The notes under the pieces are model-generated. The model did not search any database. It had not been told where the DNA came from and was given only the letters and a program-made list of their open reading frames with translations. 64,000 nucleotides of DNA from Sediminibacterium sp. KACHI17 (GTDB lineage Bacteria > Bacteroidota > Bacteroidia > Chitinophagales > Chitinophagaceae): contig NZ_AP029612.1 of NCBI RefSeq assembly GCF_040362915.1, positions 1,550,001-1,614,000 of the forward strand, in the 5' to 3' direction. Shown one piece after another: positions 34,137 through 43,221 of this stretch (positions within the stretch are counted from its first letter, which is position 1; each line of letters opens with the position of its first letter). A program made the position numbers and the translations under genes.

Positions 34137-34565
34137 CTACTCAGCCCCTGAAATATCGCCGATCGCTTTGTTTATGGAGATGGCAACACTATCCGTACCC
34201 TTTGGTGCAAAATATTTGGTTTTGAATTTTACCGTTTGACCGGGACCAATATTCTCATAGATCGTTTCCAAACCTTCATCCAGTTTTGCACCGGTTTTAC
34301 TGAAGAATGATAATCGCAGTTCTACATCTTTATACCAACAAACAGTGGCTTTATTGGAAATCGAGCCCATCACAACCGTTTGTCCGATCAGATTTTTCCT
34401 GTCACGATTGGTCACCATGAGAAACCTTTTAGGATTATTCTTCTCCTTTTCAGCCAGTGTCTCTTTTACGGTCTCATAACTTTTTTCAAAATTCTTCTCC
34501 TCTTTCTTTGACTCACAAGAACTCAATAACGCTATGATGATCAGGAATCTGCCAATTTGTTGCAT
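34137..34565 (-). CDS. hypothetical lipoprotein with FxLYD-like domain
   Basis: 142 residues. Lipoprotein signal (MQQIGRFLIIIALLSSC, Cys17). A charged linker follows, then a beta-sandwich-like region: GQTVVMGSISNKATVCWYKDVE, FFSKTGAKLDEGLETIYENIG and PGQTVKFKTKYFAPKG resemble the FxLYD-type domain of secreted proteins. The function is unknown. It is convergent with ade, stops eight bases apart. Confidence 0.65.
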   Translation of the reverse strand: MQQIGRFLIIIALLSSCESKKEEKNFEKSYETVKETLAEKEKNNPKRFLMVTNRDRKNLIGQTVVMGSISNKATVCWYKDVELRLSFFSKTGAKLDEGLETIYENIGPGQTVKFKTKYFAPKGTDSVAISINKAIGDISGAE

Positions 34566-34668
34566 AAGGGTTTGTTTCTACCAAAATAACCTTTTTAGCG
34601 TTTTGAAAGCGTTAGAGCCAATGAAACAGCTTGAAAAACTTAAATTTCCGATTCCAAGAGATAGATTT

Positions 34669-34676
34669 TAGTTTTG
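34669..34676 (+). promoter_or_regulatory. -7 element TAGTTTTG of upp
   Basis: Matches TAnnTTTG and lies 22 bases before ATG 34699. Confidence 0.5.
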
Positions 34677-34698
34677 AAGCCTTCAATTCAATCATGCC

Positions 34699-35352
34699 AT
34701 GATCGTAAACCTTAGTCAGGAACATAGCCTTGTCAGTAATTGGGTATCAGAGTTAAGAAATGTAGATATCCAGGGTGACCGTATGCGTTTTCGCAGAAAC
34801 CTGGAACGTATCGGGGAAATCGCTGCTTATGAGATCAGTAAGCGTTTGCCATACAAGATAACTGAAGTGCCCACCCCTCTTGGCACCCATGATAGTAAAT
34901 TACTGGAACAACAACCGGTACTGGCTACCATACTGAGAGCAGGTTTACCCATGCACAATGGCATGCTCAACTATTTCGACCGGGCTGATAATGCCTTTGT
35001 TTCTGCTTATAGAAAACATCATAGAGACGGTTCATTTGAGATCAGTCTGGAATACATGAGTTGTCCTTCATTAGACAACCGTATTGTGATCATCAGTGAC
35101 CCAATGCTGGCTACCGGTGCTTCTATTGTAAAGACCATCCAGTACATGAAAGATGAGGGTACACCAAAAGAGTTTCACGTGGTAGTGGCCATTGCCTGCA
35201 GTGTAGGTATTGAGCTGATCCACAGAGAATGCGGTGAAGATATACATATCTGGTGTGGTGATATTGATGATGAATTGACCGCCAAAGGATATATCGTTCC
35301 CGGACTTGGCGATGCGGGTGATCTGGCCTTTGGAACTAAGAATCAGTCCTAA
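34699..35352 (+). CDS. upp: uracil phosphoribosyltransferase
   Basis: 217 residues. The PRPP-binding motif is VIISDPMLATGASIVKTI near residue 135. The uracil-binding C-terminal loop is GYIVPGLGDAGDLAFG. TILRAGLPMHNGMLNYF is also typical. Makes UMP from uracil and PRPP. A short hairpin with T-run follows (35360-35376). The neighbouring ade gene also serves base salvage. Confidence 0.95.
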   Translation: MIVNLSQEHSLVSNWVSELRNVDIQGDRMRFRRNLERIGEIAAYEISKRLPYKITEVPTPLGTHDSKLLEQQPVLATILRAGLPMHNGMLNYFDRADNAFVSAYRKHHRDGSFEISLEYMSCPSLDNRIVIISDPMLATGASIVKTIQYMKDEGTPKEFHVVVAIACSVGIELIHRECGEDIHIWCGDIDDELTAKGYIVPGLGDAGDLAFGTKNQS

Positions 35353-35359
35353 GCTGTGC

Positions 35360-35376
35360 AGCGATCATCGCTTTTT
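35360..35376 (+). terminator. weak hairpin terminator after upp
   Basis: 6-bp stem AGCGAT/ATCGCT with one-base loop and five T, eight bases after the upp stop. Confidence 0.4.
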
Positions 35377-35462
35377 CAAGGTCAAATACTGAAGTTAAGG
35401 ACAACCTAATCTTCTGAACGAACGTATCTGTTTCAGGAAGATTATCCTAAATTAGATGCCTC

Positions 35463-36476
35463 GTGAAAAAGCTGACACAAATATGCTGCTTAGGGATACT
35501 GCTATTGTTGACCAAAAACACTTTGGCGCAGGATCCTAATTTTTCACAGTTCTTCTCCTCACCTTTAACACTCAACCCCGCTTTTACCGGTAAATTCTAT
35601 GGCACCTATCGCGTTGCCGGGAATTATCGCAACCAGTGGCCCAGTATCGAAAAAGCATATACCACTGCAACTGCTTCCATTGATTTTCAGATTATGAAAG
35701 ACCGGATCGCTTCTAATGATACCTGGGGTGTTGGGTTTATGGGACTGACGGATAATAGTGCCAATGGTGCAGTAAAGTTTAATTATGCATCGGTGGGTAC
35801 TGCCTATCATAAGGGTTTGGATGAAGAAGGATATCACCAACTGAGTGCCGGATTTCAATTGACTTATGCAAACATGCTGATCAATACCAATATGCTCAAG
35901 TTTGAAGATCAGTTGACCAATGCAGGTTTTACAGGTGTTACTTCTGAAGTATTCAATACAGGCACACTGAACTCCAAATATGTTGACATCAATGCCGGCA
36001 TTTTATATAATGGCAACACGAATGATCGTAACAATTTTTACATGGGTGTGAGTATGTATCATATCAATAAACCCAAACAATCTTTTACCGGAGCAGAATA
36101 TCTATTACCTACAAGAACAACCATTCATGCAGGTACTTATTTTCCTGTAGGCAATACAACTACACTCCACATGAGTGGCATGCAGATGTTTCAGGGCGGT
36201 ACATCTTCTACAATGCTTGGTGCTGCATTACAATTCAATGCAAATCCCGATGATATCAAAGCCACGAGTTTATATGTGGGAACTTGGATGCGTTTAAAAG
36301 ATGCAGTTATACCCTATGTTGGTATTGAATTCGATGATTTCCGGATTGGTGCCAGTTATGATTATAATTCTTCTCAGCTAAGAACGGCTTCACAAAACAG
36401 AGGTGGTATTGAGATCTCATTAATTTATATCAGACGACCTTCATCAGATAAGGTCATCAATTGTCCTAAATTTTAA
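35463..36476 (+). CDS. PorP/SprF-family type IX secretion membrane protein
   Basis: 337 residues with a signal peptide (KKLTQICCLGILLLLTKNTLA) and the family signature right after it: QDPNFSQFFSSPLTLNPAFTG. The rest is an outer-membrane beta-barrel with alternating aromatic strands. Proteins of this family associate with type IX-secreted adhesins; SprF works with SprB. No SprB-like giant gene is adjacent. The 3' end overlaps the convergent glycosylase gene by 11 bases, including both stop codons. The first codon is GTG. Confidence 0.9.
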   Translation: MKKLTQICCLGILLLLTKNTLAQDPNFSQFFSSPLTLNPAFTGKFYGTYRVAGNYRNQWPSIEKAYTTATASIDFQIMKDRIASNDTWGVGFMGLTDNSANGAVKFNYASVGTAYHKGLDEEGYHQLSAGFQLTYANMLINTNMLKFEDQLTNAGFTGVTSEVFNTGTLNSKYVDINAGILYNGNTNDRNNFYMGVSMYHINKPKQSFTGAEYLLPTRTTIHAGTYFPVGNTTTLHMSGMQMFQGGTSSTMLGAALQFNANPDDIKATSLYVGTWMRLKDAVIPYVGIEFDDFRIGASYDYNSSQLRTASQNRGGIEISLIYIRRPSSDKVINCPKF

Positions 36477-37116
36477 GTGTTGCTTTATTCAAGGGCGATT
36501 TGGTAACATGAGGATTTCCTTTCAATATAAATCGATAAGGCAATAAGGCATCTTCTTCAGCATAATCTACGCCGATCCGAGGAGTTGCGATAATATTTGT
36601 CTTTTGAGTTTTCCAGCCATCATCTGAAATGAATAGATCGGATGCTAGTAAAGAGGTACCGGTGTGACCAACCTTAATATCCAATGCTTTTGTAACGTTA
36701 CCGGGGCCCCTACCAATACTATGATCGGCCTTTAGTTTTTTAAAGCGCTGTAACATATGCTCTACACCCGCTATCGGTTCAATGCCTCGGATCAAAACGG
36801 CATGAGGAATGGAGGCCTGATTTGTAACAACATTGAATAAATGATGTATACCATAACACAGATATACATAAGCAATTCCTCCCGGCTCATACATCACCGC
36901 TGTTCTGTTTGTAAATCGCCCACCATAAGCGTGTGAGGCCTTATCAGCAATACCGTTGTATGCTTCTGTTTCAACGATCCTTCCCGCGGTAAGTATGTTT
37001 TCAAAAGAAGTGACCAATACTTTACCAATGAGTTGTCTGGCTATCTCACAAACATTGTCATGTTGATAGAAATCCAGCGTTAATCTATTATTATAATATT
37101 CATGCAAATGTTTCAC
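36466..37116 (-). CDS. DNA-3-methyladenine glycosylase (AAG/MPG family)
   Basis: 216 residues. Family signatures are RIVETEAYNGIADKASHAYG with the catalytic Glu, TNRTAVMYEPGGIAYVYLCYG and HHLFNVVTNQ. GRGPGNVTKALDIK follows near residue 145. It removes alkylated adenine and related bases to start base excision repair, and is related to the human MPG rather than AlkA. It overlaps the PorP/SprF gene by 11 bases at the 3' ends. Confidence 0.93.
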   Translation of the reverse strand: MKHLHEYYNNRLTLDFYQHDNVCEIARQLIGKVLVTSFENILTAGRIVETEAYNGIADKASHAYGGRFTNRTAVMYEPGGIAYVYLCYGIHHLFNVVTNQASIPHAVLIRGIEPIAGVEHMLQRFKKLKADHSIGRGPGNVTKALDIKVGHTGTSLLASDLFISDDGWKTQKTNIIATPRIGVDYAEEDALLPYRFILKGNPHVTKSPLNKATLKI

Positions 37117-37165
37117 AGAATAAACATACTGAATACATTAACTTAGTGTATCAAAACGTATTCGG

Positions 37166-37927
37166 GTGCTCAAGGAACTTATCATTGCCATACAATCCTA
37201 TTCACAAGCCCATCAGTTTATCATCAAACATAAACTTTGGAAATGGATCCTTATTCCAGGACTATTATATACCGTACTTTTTTTAACCGGTATGTATTAT
37301 TTCGGACAAACAGCAGGAGATTTCATTGAATGGATGGCAATGAAGACCGGTTTACGCGGATGGATCGATCAGTTCTCAAATAGTTTTGTAGGATTTTTAT
37401 TTGTATTCGGAACAGCTTTGTTATGGCTGATCATGATGTTGCTTTATTTCTCTCTTTTCAAATTCTTGTTTTTGATCATTGGCTCTCCGGTATTTGCATT
37501 TTTAAGTGAGAAAACGGCATCCATTATTGAAGGTAAAGATTTCCCATTCAGTTTTACGCAACTGGGAAAAGATATTCTAAGAGGTATTAGACTCGCTTTG
37601 AGGAATAGTGTATGGCAAACTGTTTATGTACTATCCATTCTGCTTCTAAGCCTGATTCCGCTGATAGGATGGCTTACACCTATTCTAGCTGTTCTGGTTG
37701 AATGTTACTATTATGGTTTCTCAATGCTTGATTACAGTATGGAGCGACAGAAGAAAACACCTGCAGAAAGTATTTTTTATATTGGTAATCATAAAGGACT
37801 CGCTATCGGGAATGGCTTTATATTTTATTTGATGCACATGATCCCGATCATTGGTTGGATCCTGGCTCCTTCATATGCAGTAGTTGCTGCAACGCTAAGC
37901 ACCTATCCCAATAGTTCAAAGAATTAA
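37166..37927 (+). CDS. EI24/CysZ-like membrane protein, GTG start
   Basis: 253 residues starting at GTG 37166; no better ATG exists upstream. The EI24/CysZ fold is suggested by four to five hydrophobic helices (ILIPGLLYTVLFLTGMYYFG, FLFVFGTALLWLIMMLLYF, and later helices) and the conserved IGSPVFAFLSEKTASIIEG. CysZ relatives transport sulfate; other EI24 proteins have unknown roles. It is followed by the methyltransferase gene with one base between stop and start. Confidence 0.75.
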   Translation: MLKELIIAIQSYSQAHQFIIKHKLWKWILIPGLLYTVLFLTGMYYFGQTAGDFIEWMAMKTGLRGWIDQFSNSFVGFLFVFGTALLWLIMMLLYFSLFKFLFLIIGSPVFAFLSEKTASIIEGKDFPFSFTQLGKDILRGIRLALRNSVWQTVYVLSILLLSLIPLIGWLTPILAVLVECYYYGFSMLDYSMERQKKTPAESIFYIGNHKGLAIGNGFIFYLMHMIPIIGWILAPSYAVVAATLSTYPNSSKN

Positions 37928-37928
37928 T

Positions 37929-38630
37929 ATGCAGTTCGGAAAGCTATACCTTATCCCTACCGTTTTGTATGAAGATGCGATTGAAACAATTCCTCCCTAC
38001 ATTCTGGATGCCGTAAAAGATTGCTCTGTTTTTTTTGTTGAACAGGAAAAAACAGCCAGGCGCTTTCTCAAAAAAATGTGGAAGGAGATGGTGATTGACG
38101 ACTATCAATGGTTTGCCATCCATAAAGCGGAAGCAGAAGTAAAAAAGCAATTCATACAACTATTACAAGAAGGTAAGAATATTGGTATCATTAGTGAAGC
38201 CGGTTGTCCTGGTATCGCTGATCCGGGGCAAATACTGGTAGAAGCGGCACAAAATATAGGGGTTACTGTGAAACCATTGGTAGGTCCCAGTTCTATTTTA
38301 CTTGCGTTGATGGCTAGTGGTATGAATGGACAATGCTTTCAGTTCAATGGTTACCTTCCCATTGATACTACGGAGCGAAAGAAAAAGATCAGGGACCTGG
38401 AAAATGATTCTTTAAAAAGGAATTGTACACAAATATTCATCGAAACTCCTTACAGAAATAATTCGATGATCAATGACCTGCTTCAATGCTGTAAACCTGA
38501 AACAAAACTTTGTATCGCAGTTGATATTACTGCTGCAGTAGAATCGATCAAAACAAAAACGATTCGTCAATGGAAGCAGGAACAGACTGATATTCACAAA
38601 AAGCTGGCGATCTTTTTACTACAAGCTTAA
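37929..38630 (+). CDS. SAM-dependent tetrapyrrole-type methyltransferase (RsmI-like)
   Basis: 233 residues in the TP-methylase fold. Motifs are the N-terminal KLYLIPTVLYE (replacing the usual GTLYVVATPIGN), GIISEAGCPGIADPGQILV and VGPSSILLALMASG. The family includes 16S rRNA 2'-O-methyltransferase RsmI and the corrin enzymes; this divergent short form is common in Bacteroidota and its RNA target is not established. It is cotranscribed with the CysZ-like gene. A large period-7 hairpin follows the stop codon. Confidence 0.85.
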   Translation: MQFGKLYLIPTVLYEDAIETIPPYILDAVKDCSVFFVEQEKTARRFLKKMWKEMVIDDYQWFAIHKAEAEVKKQFIQLLQEGKNIGIISEAGCPGIADPGQILVEAAQNIGVTVKPLVGPSSILLALMASGMNGQCFQFNGYLPIDTTERKKKIRDLENDSLKRNCTQIFIETPYRNNSMINDLLQCCKPETKLCIAVDITAAVESIKTKTIRQWKQEQTDIHKKLAIFLLQA

Positions 38631-38644
38631 TCACTTCAAAAAAA

Positions 38645-38722
38645 ATGCGCCATCTCTGTGCCCTTATTTCTCTGCGGCATAAAACCGCAGAGAATAAGAG
38701 AAAAGGAGATAGCGCAGAGATA
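38645..38722. repeat. large heptad-type hairpin, CTCTGCG family
   Basis: Inner stem CTCTGCGG/CCGCAGAG (38670-38677 with 38685-38692), extended by CTTATT and AATAAG and outer GCGC-ATCTC/GAGATAGCGC. The whole is a nearly perfect 70-base foldback with period-7 units. It separates the convergent methyltransferase and an unknown gene. Confidence 0.75.
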
Positions 38723-38744
38723 TATGGAATCTTCTCTTTTAACG

Positions 38745-39140
38745 TTACTTGGGAGCTATGATTGTTTCGGGTGCTTGACCACGAACTTCATAGACACTGT
38801 CTACAATATTTCTTTCTAATCCGCGCCAGGGTAATGTGCCAATATATCTCTTGTAATGCAGTTCTACTTCTTTACCCGAGCAACGCAATAATTGTTCAGC
38901 AACAGATTCACTGGTAACACTAAAGTCAAATTCATTGCTTTGAACATTGGCACGAAATCCACTTTGGATAATTTTTCCTTCCCATGTTTTGAAAAGGATG
39001 CCCTTTTTCTGGAAAGTATTAAGTAAGCCGGCTTTGGTTCCTTCTGCATACACAAAATAATAGCGCCAATAAATGAAAGCAGATAACGAAACAAAAACAA
39101 CAATGATAATACTCCAGATGATTTTTTGTTTGGTTGTCAT
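38745..39140 (-). CDS. conserved hypothetical single-pass membrane protein
   Basis: 131 residues, one N-terminal membrane anchor (IIWSIIIVVFVSLSAFIYW) followed by a beta-rich extracytoplasmic part with FQKKGILFKTWEGKIIQSGF and ELHYKRYIGTLPWRG. It resembles a small conserved Bacteroidota family sometimes mislabelled as 6-phosphogluconate dehydrogenase. No catalytic motif is visible. It directly follows the M28 peptidase gene, with no gap, on the same strand. Confidence 0.7.
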   Translation of the reverse strand: MTTKQKIIWSIIIVVFVSLSAFIYWRYYFVYAEGTKAGLLNTFQKKGILFKTWEGKIIQSGFRANVQSNEFDFSVTSESVAEQLLRCSGKEVELHYKRYIGTLPWRGLERNIVDSVYEVRGQAPETIIAPK

Positions 39141-40505
39141 TTATAAACCATATTTATCTACAAGGTAAATCAACGCAGCCATATTTACTGCACCCAGTAA
39201 CAGTTCACGCTTATTGACATTTTCAAATACGTCTGTTCTGGCGTGATGCATATCAAAATATCTTTGAGGATCAGGTATAAACCCGGCAATAGGTGTACCG
39301 AAAGTTCGGTTCAAAGGACCTATATCAGCTCCACCGCCACTACCCGACATGTCTTCTGTTCCATAGGGTTTCAACAAAGGCAACCATGCCTGCATTTTAT
39401 CATGTTTATCTTTGGGAGCCGTAAATCCGAAACCTCTGGGCGTAAATCCTCCGGCATCACTTTCCAATGCGAAAATGTGTTTCTCCCCTTTTTCTTTTGC
39501 TTCAGCAGCATATTTATTTCCGCCTCGCATACCATTTTCTTCATTGGCAAATAATACAAAACGAATGGTACGTTTTGGCTGGTAGCCGATCGCTTTCAAT
39601 GCACGCATCACTTCAATGGTATGTACAACCCCTGCACCATCATCATGTGCACCTTCATTAACATCCCAACTATCCAGATGTCCGCCTACCGTAATGATTT
39701 CATCCGGAAACATTGATCCTCTTAATTCTCCGATCACATTATGTCCAATCGTATCAGGCAAAAATTTTGCACTGGTCTTCATGGTCACTGTGAAAGAAGA
39801 TTTCTTACTGAGATCCCAGATATAGTCGGCATCCCTTGGTCCCATAGCAATGGCTGGAATTTTAGGAAATGAATCATTGTACACAGTGCCACCGGTATGT
39901 GGATCATTGGCAGTAGATTCAGTCAATGAACGGATCATCACACCTACCGCTCCATACTTAGCAGCCATACTAGGACCAGCTCTTCGGGAAACACCTGTTT
40001 GTCCATAAGAAACAAAAGGTTTGATATTGGTAGGATCAAAAGAATGATTGAAGTAAACGATCTTACCCTTTACTACATCTTTTCTTTTTTCCATCTCTTC
40101 AAAACTGTCGAAGGCAATGACTTCAGCCGTAATTGGCTTAGCACTACCCATAGAATTACCCAGTGCGAGAACGTCTAAAACGCGGTTGGTTTTTTTGCCA
40201 TCAATGGTCACCACTCTAGCATCTTCTTTTGCACCTCTTACCCAACGGGGAACCATACATTCCTGAAGCCATACCTTATCTGCACCCATTTCTTTCAACG
40301 CCTTTTCACCCCATGCTTCCGCCTTATACATCTGCGGAGAACCGGCAATTCGTCCACCTACCTGCTTTGTTAATTGGTATAAAAGGTCGTAAGCCTTCCC
40401 ATTTCTCAATATTTCATCAGATATCTTTTTGATGACAGCAGCATCATCTTGCTGTGCAAAGCTGCCAAAGGGCAGTAGCAATAAAAGAATGTATATTTTT
40501 TTCAT
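39141..40505 (-). CDS. secreted M28-family metallopeptidase
   Basis: 454 residues with signal peptide (MKKIYILLLLLPFGSFAQ). A PA-like domain lies around residue 130-240. The M28 zinc motifs are VGGHLDSWDVNEGAHDDGAGV (His and Asp ligands), FANEENGMRGGN (catalytic Glu), and HHARTDVFENV near the C-terminus. Similar to carboxypeptidase Q-type enzymes. Predicted periplasmic, degrading dipeptides or peptides. The unknown membrane protein starts at the adjacent base. Confidence 0.9.
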   Translation of the reverse strand: MKKIYILLLLLPFGSFAQQDDAAVIKKISDEILRNGKAYDLLYQLTKQVGGRIAGSPQMYKAEAWGEKALKEMGADKVWLQECMVPRWVRGAKEDARVVTIDGKKTNRVLDVLALGNSMGSAKPITAEVIAFDSFEEMEKRKDVVKGKIVYFNHSFDPTNIKPFVSYGQTGVSRRAGPSMAAKYGAVGVMIRSLTESTANDPHTGGTVYNDSFPKIPAIAMGPRDADYIWDLSKKSSFTVTMKTSAKFLPDTIGHNVIGELRGSMFPDEIITVGGHLDSWDVNEGAHDDGAGVVHTIEVMRALKAIGYQPKRTIRFVLFANEENGMRGGNKYAAEAKEKGEKHIFALESDAGGFTPRGFGFTAPKDKHDKMQAWLPLLKPYGTEDMSGSGGGADIGPLNRTFGTPIAGFIPDPQRYFDMHHARTDVFENVNKRELLLGAVNMAALIYLVDKYGL

Positions 40506-40590
40506 ACCGATAAAGTTAATGATTTGTCATGTTTCCTCCGCCTTTGATGAGCGGAGAACAGTATTGTCGTAATTATTGTTAATTGCAGGG

Positions 40591-40598
40591 TATCTTTG
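40591..40598 (+). promoter_or_regulatory. -7 element TATCTTTG upstream of bshA
   Basis: Exact consensus, in the 250-base gap between the M28 peptidase and bshA. A leader of about 150 bases would result. No other features are evident in the leader. Confidence 0.5.
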
Positions 40599-40756
40599 GA
40601 GGATTGATTCCTGATTGGGTATACGGTACATAATTTTACGAGTACTCTGGTTGTAGATTCAATGATGCCGCACAGAGAACAAAAAGGGTTTGTACCGCAT
40701 ATTACAATACAATATGGATGGGATCAAATCGTCATATCAAAAATCAAAGGTTAGCT

Positions 40757-41893
40757 ATGCGTATAGGAATTGTTTGTTATCCAACATTTGGTGGTAGTGG
40801 TGTACTCGCAACGGAATTGGGAAAGGCATTGGCGGATGAAGGACATCAGGTACATTTTATCACTTATCAGCAACCGGTAAGATTGAATGTATTTAATGCG
40901 AATATATTCTACCATGAGGTCCGTGTTCCTACTTATCCGCTTTTTGATTATCCGCCATATGAAGTGGCATTGGCCAGTACCATGGTAGATGTGATCATGA
41001 ATCATGATCTGGACCTGTTACATGTACACTATGCGATACCACATGCTTCTGCTGCATACATGGCCAAACAAATCGTCAAACAAAAGGCCAATCGCAATGT
41101 ACCTGTGATCACTACCTTACATGGTACTGATATCACTTTGGTAGGAAAAGACAAAACCTATGAACCTGTCGTAACTTTTTCGATCAATGAAAGTGATGCC
41201 ATAACAGCAGTATCAAATAATCTTAGAGAGGAGACATATAAATCATTCCACATTCAGAAAGAAATAGAAGTGATCCACAATTTTGTAGATGTAGCGCGAT
41301 TTGATAAAAAACCGATCGATGCATTCAGAAAAGTGATCGCTCCAAATGGTGAAAAGATACTCATTCACGCATCCAACTTCCGAAAAGTGAAGAGAGTCGT
41401 TGATGTGGTACAAATATTTGCAGCTGTAAGAAAAGAAATGCCTGCGAAATTACTAATGGTAGGTGATGGACCTGAAAGGCCGGGAACAGAAGAACTGACC
41501 AGAGAATTAGGGATTGAAGAAGATGTTCGTTTTCTAGGCAAGCAGGAACAAATGGAAGATATTCTGGCAGTAAGTGATGTTTTCATACTCCCGTCTGAAT
41601 ATGAAAGCTTTGGTTTGGCCGCATTGGAAGCCATGGCTGCAAGAACAGTGGTGATCAGTTCCAACGCAGGAGGATTGAGTGAGATTAATATCCAGGGTGA
41701 AACAGGTTTTATGGCAAATGTGGGAGACGTAGCAACCATGAGTCAATATGCTATCTCACTTTTGAAAGATAATACTCAGCTTGAAAACATGAAAGAAGCT
41801 GCCTATGCACAGGCCTGTAGATTTGATATCAAAAATATCATACCGCTATATGAGAAGCTATACAGCAGGTTCTGCAGATTGGGACCTTGTTAG
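40757..41893 (+). CDS. bshA: N-acetyl-alpha-D-glucosaminyl L-malate synthase
   Basis: 378 residues from ATG 40757 (MRIGIVCYPTFGGSGVLATE), a GT4-type glycosyltransferase. The N-terminal PTFGGSG loop, the HYAIPHASAAYMA segment, and the GT-B C-terminal motif EYESFGLAALEAMA are characteristic. Transfers GlcNAc from UDP-GlcNAc to malate, first step of bacillithiol synthesis. The window has no bshB or bshC. Bacillithiol may be used by the DinB-like protein at 14 kb, but that is inference. Confidence 0.93.
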   Translation: MRIGIVCYPTFGGSGVLATELGKALADEGHQVHFITYQQPVRLNVFNANIFYHEVRVPTYPLFDYPPYEVALASTMVDVIMNHDLDLLHVHYAIPHASAAYMAKQIVKQKANRNVPVITTLHGTDITLVGKDKTYEPVVTFSINESDAITAVSNNLREETYKSFHIQKEIEVIHNFVDVARFDKKPIDAFRKVIAPNGEKILIHASNFRKVKRVVDVVQIFAAVRKEMPAKLLMVGDGPERPGTEELTRELGIEEDVRFLGKQEQMEDILAVSDVFILPSEYESFGLAALEAMAARTVVISSNAGGLSEINIQGETGFMANVGDVATMSQYAISLLKDNTQLENMKEAAYAQACRFDIKNIIPLYEKLYSRFCRLGPC

Positions 41894-41910
41894 CGGAAGG
41901 AGGAGTACTT

Positions 41911-41972
41911 AGTTGCTAGTTGACAGTTGACAGAAGGCAATACACTATTTCGGTCAACCGTCAACTAAGATT
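41911..41972. repeat. heptad array, TTGACAG family, inverted arms
   Basis: The left arm (41911-41938) has AGTTGCT, AGTTGAC, AGTTGAC. The right arm (41952-41972) has GGTCAAC, CGTCAAC. The arms pair over about 14 of 15 bases. It contains the stop codon (41965) of the minus-strand aminotransferase. Confidence 0.8.
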
Positions 41973-43167
41973 CATTCACTATTTCATCAATACTCATAAT
42001 AATCGTTGCACATACTTCGGTCAGTTCTGCTTCCGTAATGATCAGTGGAGGTGCGATTCTTAATCGATCCGGCGCAAAGAGAAACCAATCGGTCACCAAT
42101 CCATTTTTCACACATTGATGAACAATTTGCTGGTTGGTCATCTCATCTTTGAATTTCAATGACATCCAAAGACCATACGAATTCGTATGCTGGATAGCAG
42201 GGTGTTGAAGATGCGTTTGCAGTAGCTTCCCTTTCTGGTGAACTTGTTGTATGTATTCGCCCTGTAAAAGCACTTCCAATGCGGCTTTCCCGGCAGCACA
42301 GCTTACAGGATGCCCACCAAATGTGGTAATATGGCCCAATACCGGATTATAGGTCAATGTAGACATCAATTTCTTGTCGGCAATAAATGCTCCTAATGGC
42401 ATACCACCACCTAATGCTTTTCCAAGTAATAAGATATCAGGGATCACTTCAAATTGTTCAAATGCCCAAAGAGAACCTGTTCTGCCAAATCCTGCTTGTA
42501 TTTCATCAAACACTAATAGTACGCAATGCTCATCGCATTTTTTCCGAATGGCTTGTAACCATTCTTTACGTGGTACTGTAATACCGCTTTCAGCCTGAAC
42601 TGTTTCCAATATCACACAAGCCACGGATGAATCGATCAATTCAAATACTGCATCATCATTATAATCAACATGAACAATATCGGGCAATAATGGTCTGAAA
42701 GCATTCCGCCAATATTCGCCTCCCATAACACTCAAAGCACCTTGCGTACTGCCATGATAAGCATTATTAAATGCAATGATCTTTGATCTACCTGTGATAC
42801 GCTTAGCTAACTTCATAGCACCTTCTGTAGCTTCTGCACCACTATTTGTAAAGTATACACAATTCAAAGCAGGCGGTAAATGATCGGTCAATAATTTTGC
42901 ATATTGCACCTGTGGACTTTCAATAAATTCTCCATATACAATTAAGTGCATGTATTCAGCAGCTTGTTCCTGAACTGCTTTCACAACATGAGGATGACTA
43001 TGCCCGATATTGCAAACACTGAATCCTGAGATCAGATCTGTATATTTTTTCCCTTTCACATCCCAAATGTGAATACCAGATGCATTCTTCATCTCCAACC
43101 CAATCGGCGCAGCAGAAGTTTGTGCAACATGCTGAAGAAAAAGTTCCTTATTTGAAATCCCACTCAT
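41965..43167 (-). CDS. class III pyridoxal-phosphate aminotransferase
   Basis: 400 residues. PLP sites: YFTNSGAEATEGAMKLAKRI, the aspartate in LLVFDEIQAGFGRTG, and the Lys in LLLGKALGGGMPLGAF. THFGGHPVSCAAGKAAL is also typical. The family covers acetylornithine, ornithine and 4-aminobutyrate aminotransferases. No arginine or GABA genes are adjacent, so the substrate is undetermined. The stop codon lies inside a heptad array. Confidence 0.9.
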   Translation of the reverse strand: MSGISNKELFLQHVAQTSAAPIGLEMKNASGIHIWDVKGKKYTDLISGFSVCNIGHSHPHVVKAVQEQAAEYMHLIVYGEFIESPQVQYAKLLTDHLPPALNCVYFTNSGAEATEGAMKLAKRITGRSKIIAFNNAYHGSTQGALSVMGGEYWRNAFRPLLPDIVHVDYNDDAVFELIDSSVACVILETVQAESGITVPRKEWLQAIRKKCDEHCVLLVFDEIQAGFGRTGSLWAFEQFEVIPDILLLGKALGGGMPLGAFIADKKLMSTLTYNPVLGHITTFGGHPVSCAAGKAALEVLLQGEYIQQVHQKGKLLQTHLQHPAIQHTNSYGLWMSLKFKDEMTNQQIVHQCVKNGLVTDWFLFAPDRLRIAPPLIITEAELTEVCATIIMSIDEIVNES

Positions 43168-43184
43168 TTTGCTAACTTTCGTTT

Positions 43185-43221
43185 AAAGTTCGACATTCAA
43201 CATTCGAAATTCGATATTTTA
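43185..43221 (+). repeat. heptad array, ATTCGAA family, next to start codon
   Basis: Five units AAAGTTC, GACATTC, AACATTC, GAAATTC, GATATTT ending at the carbonic anhydrase ATG. No facing arm is evident. Confidence 0.7.
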
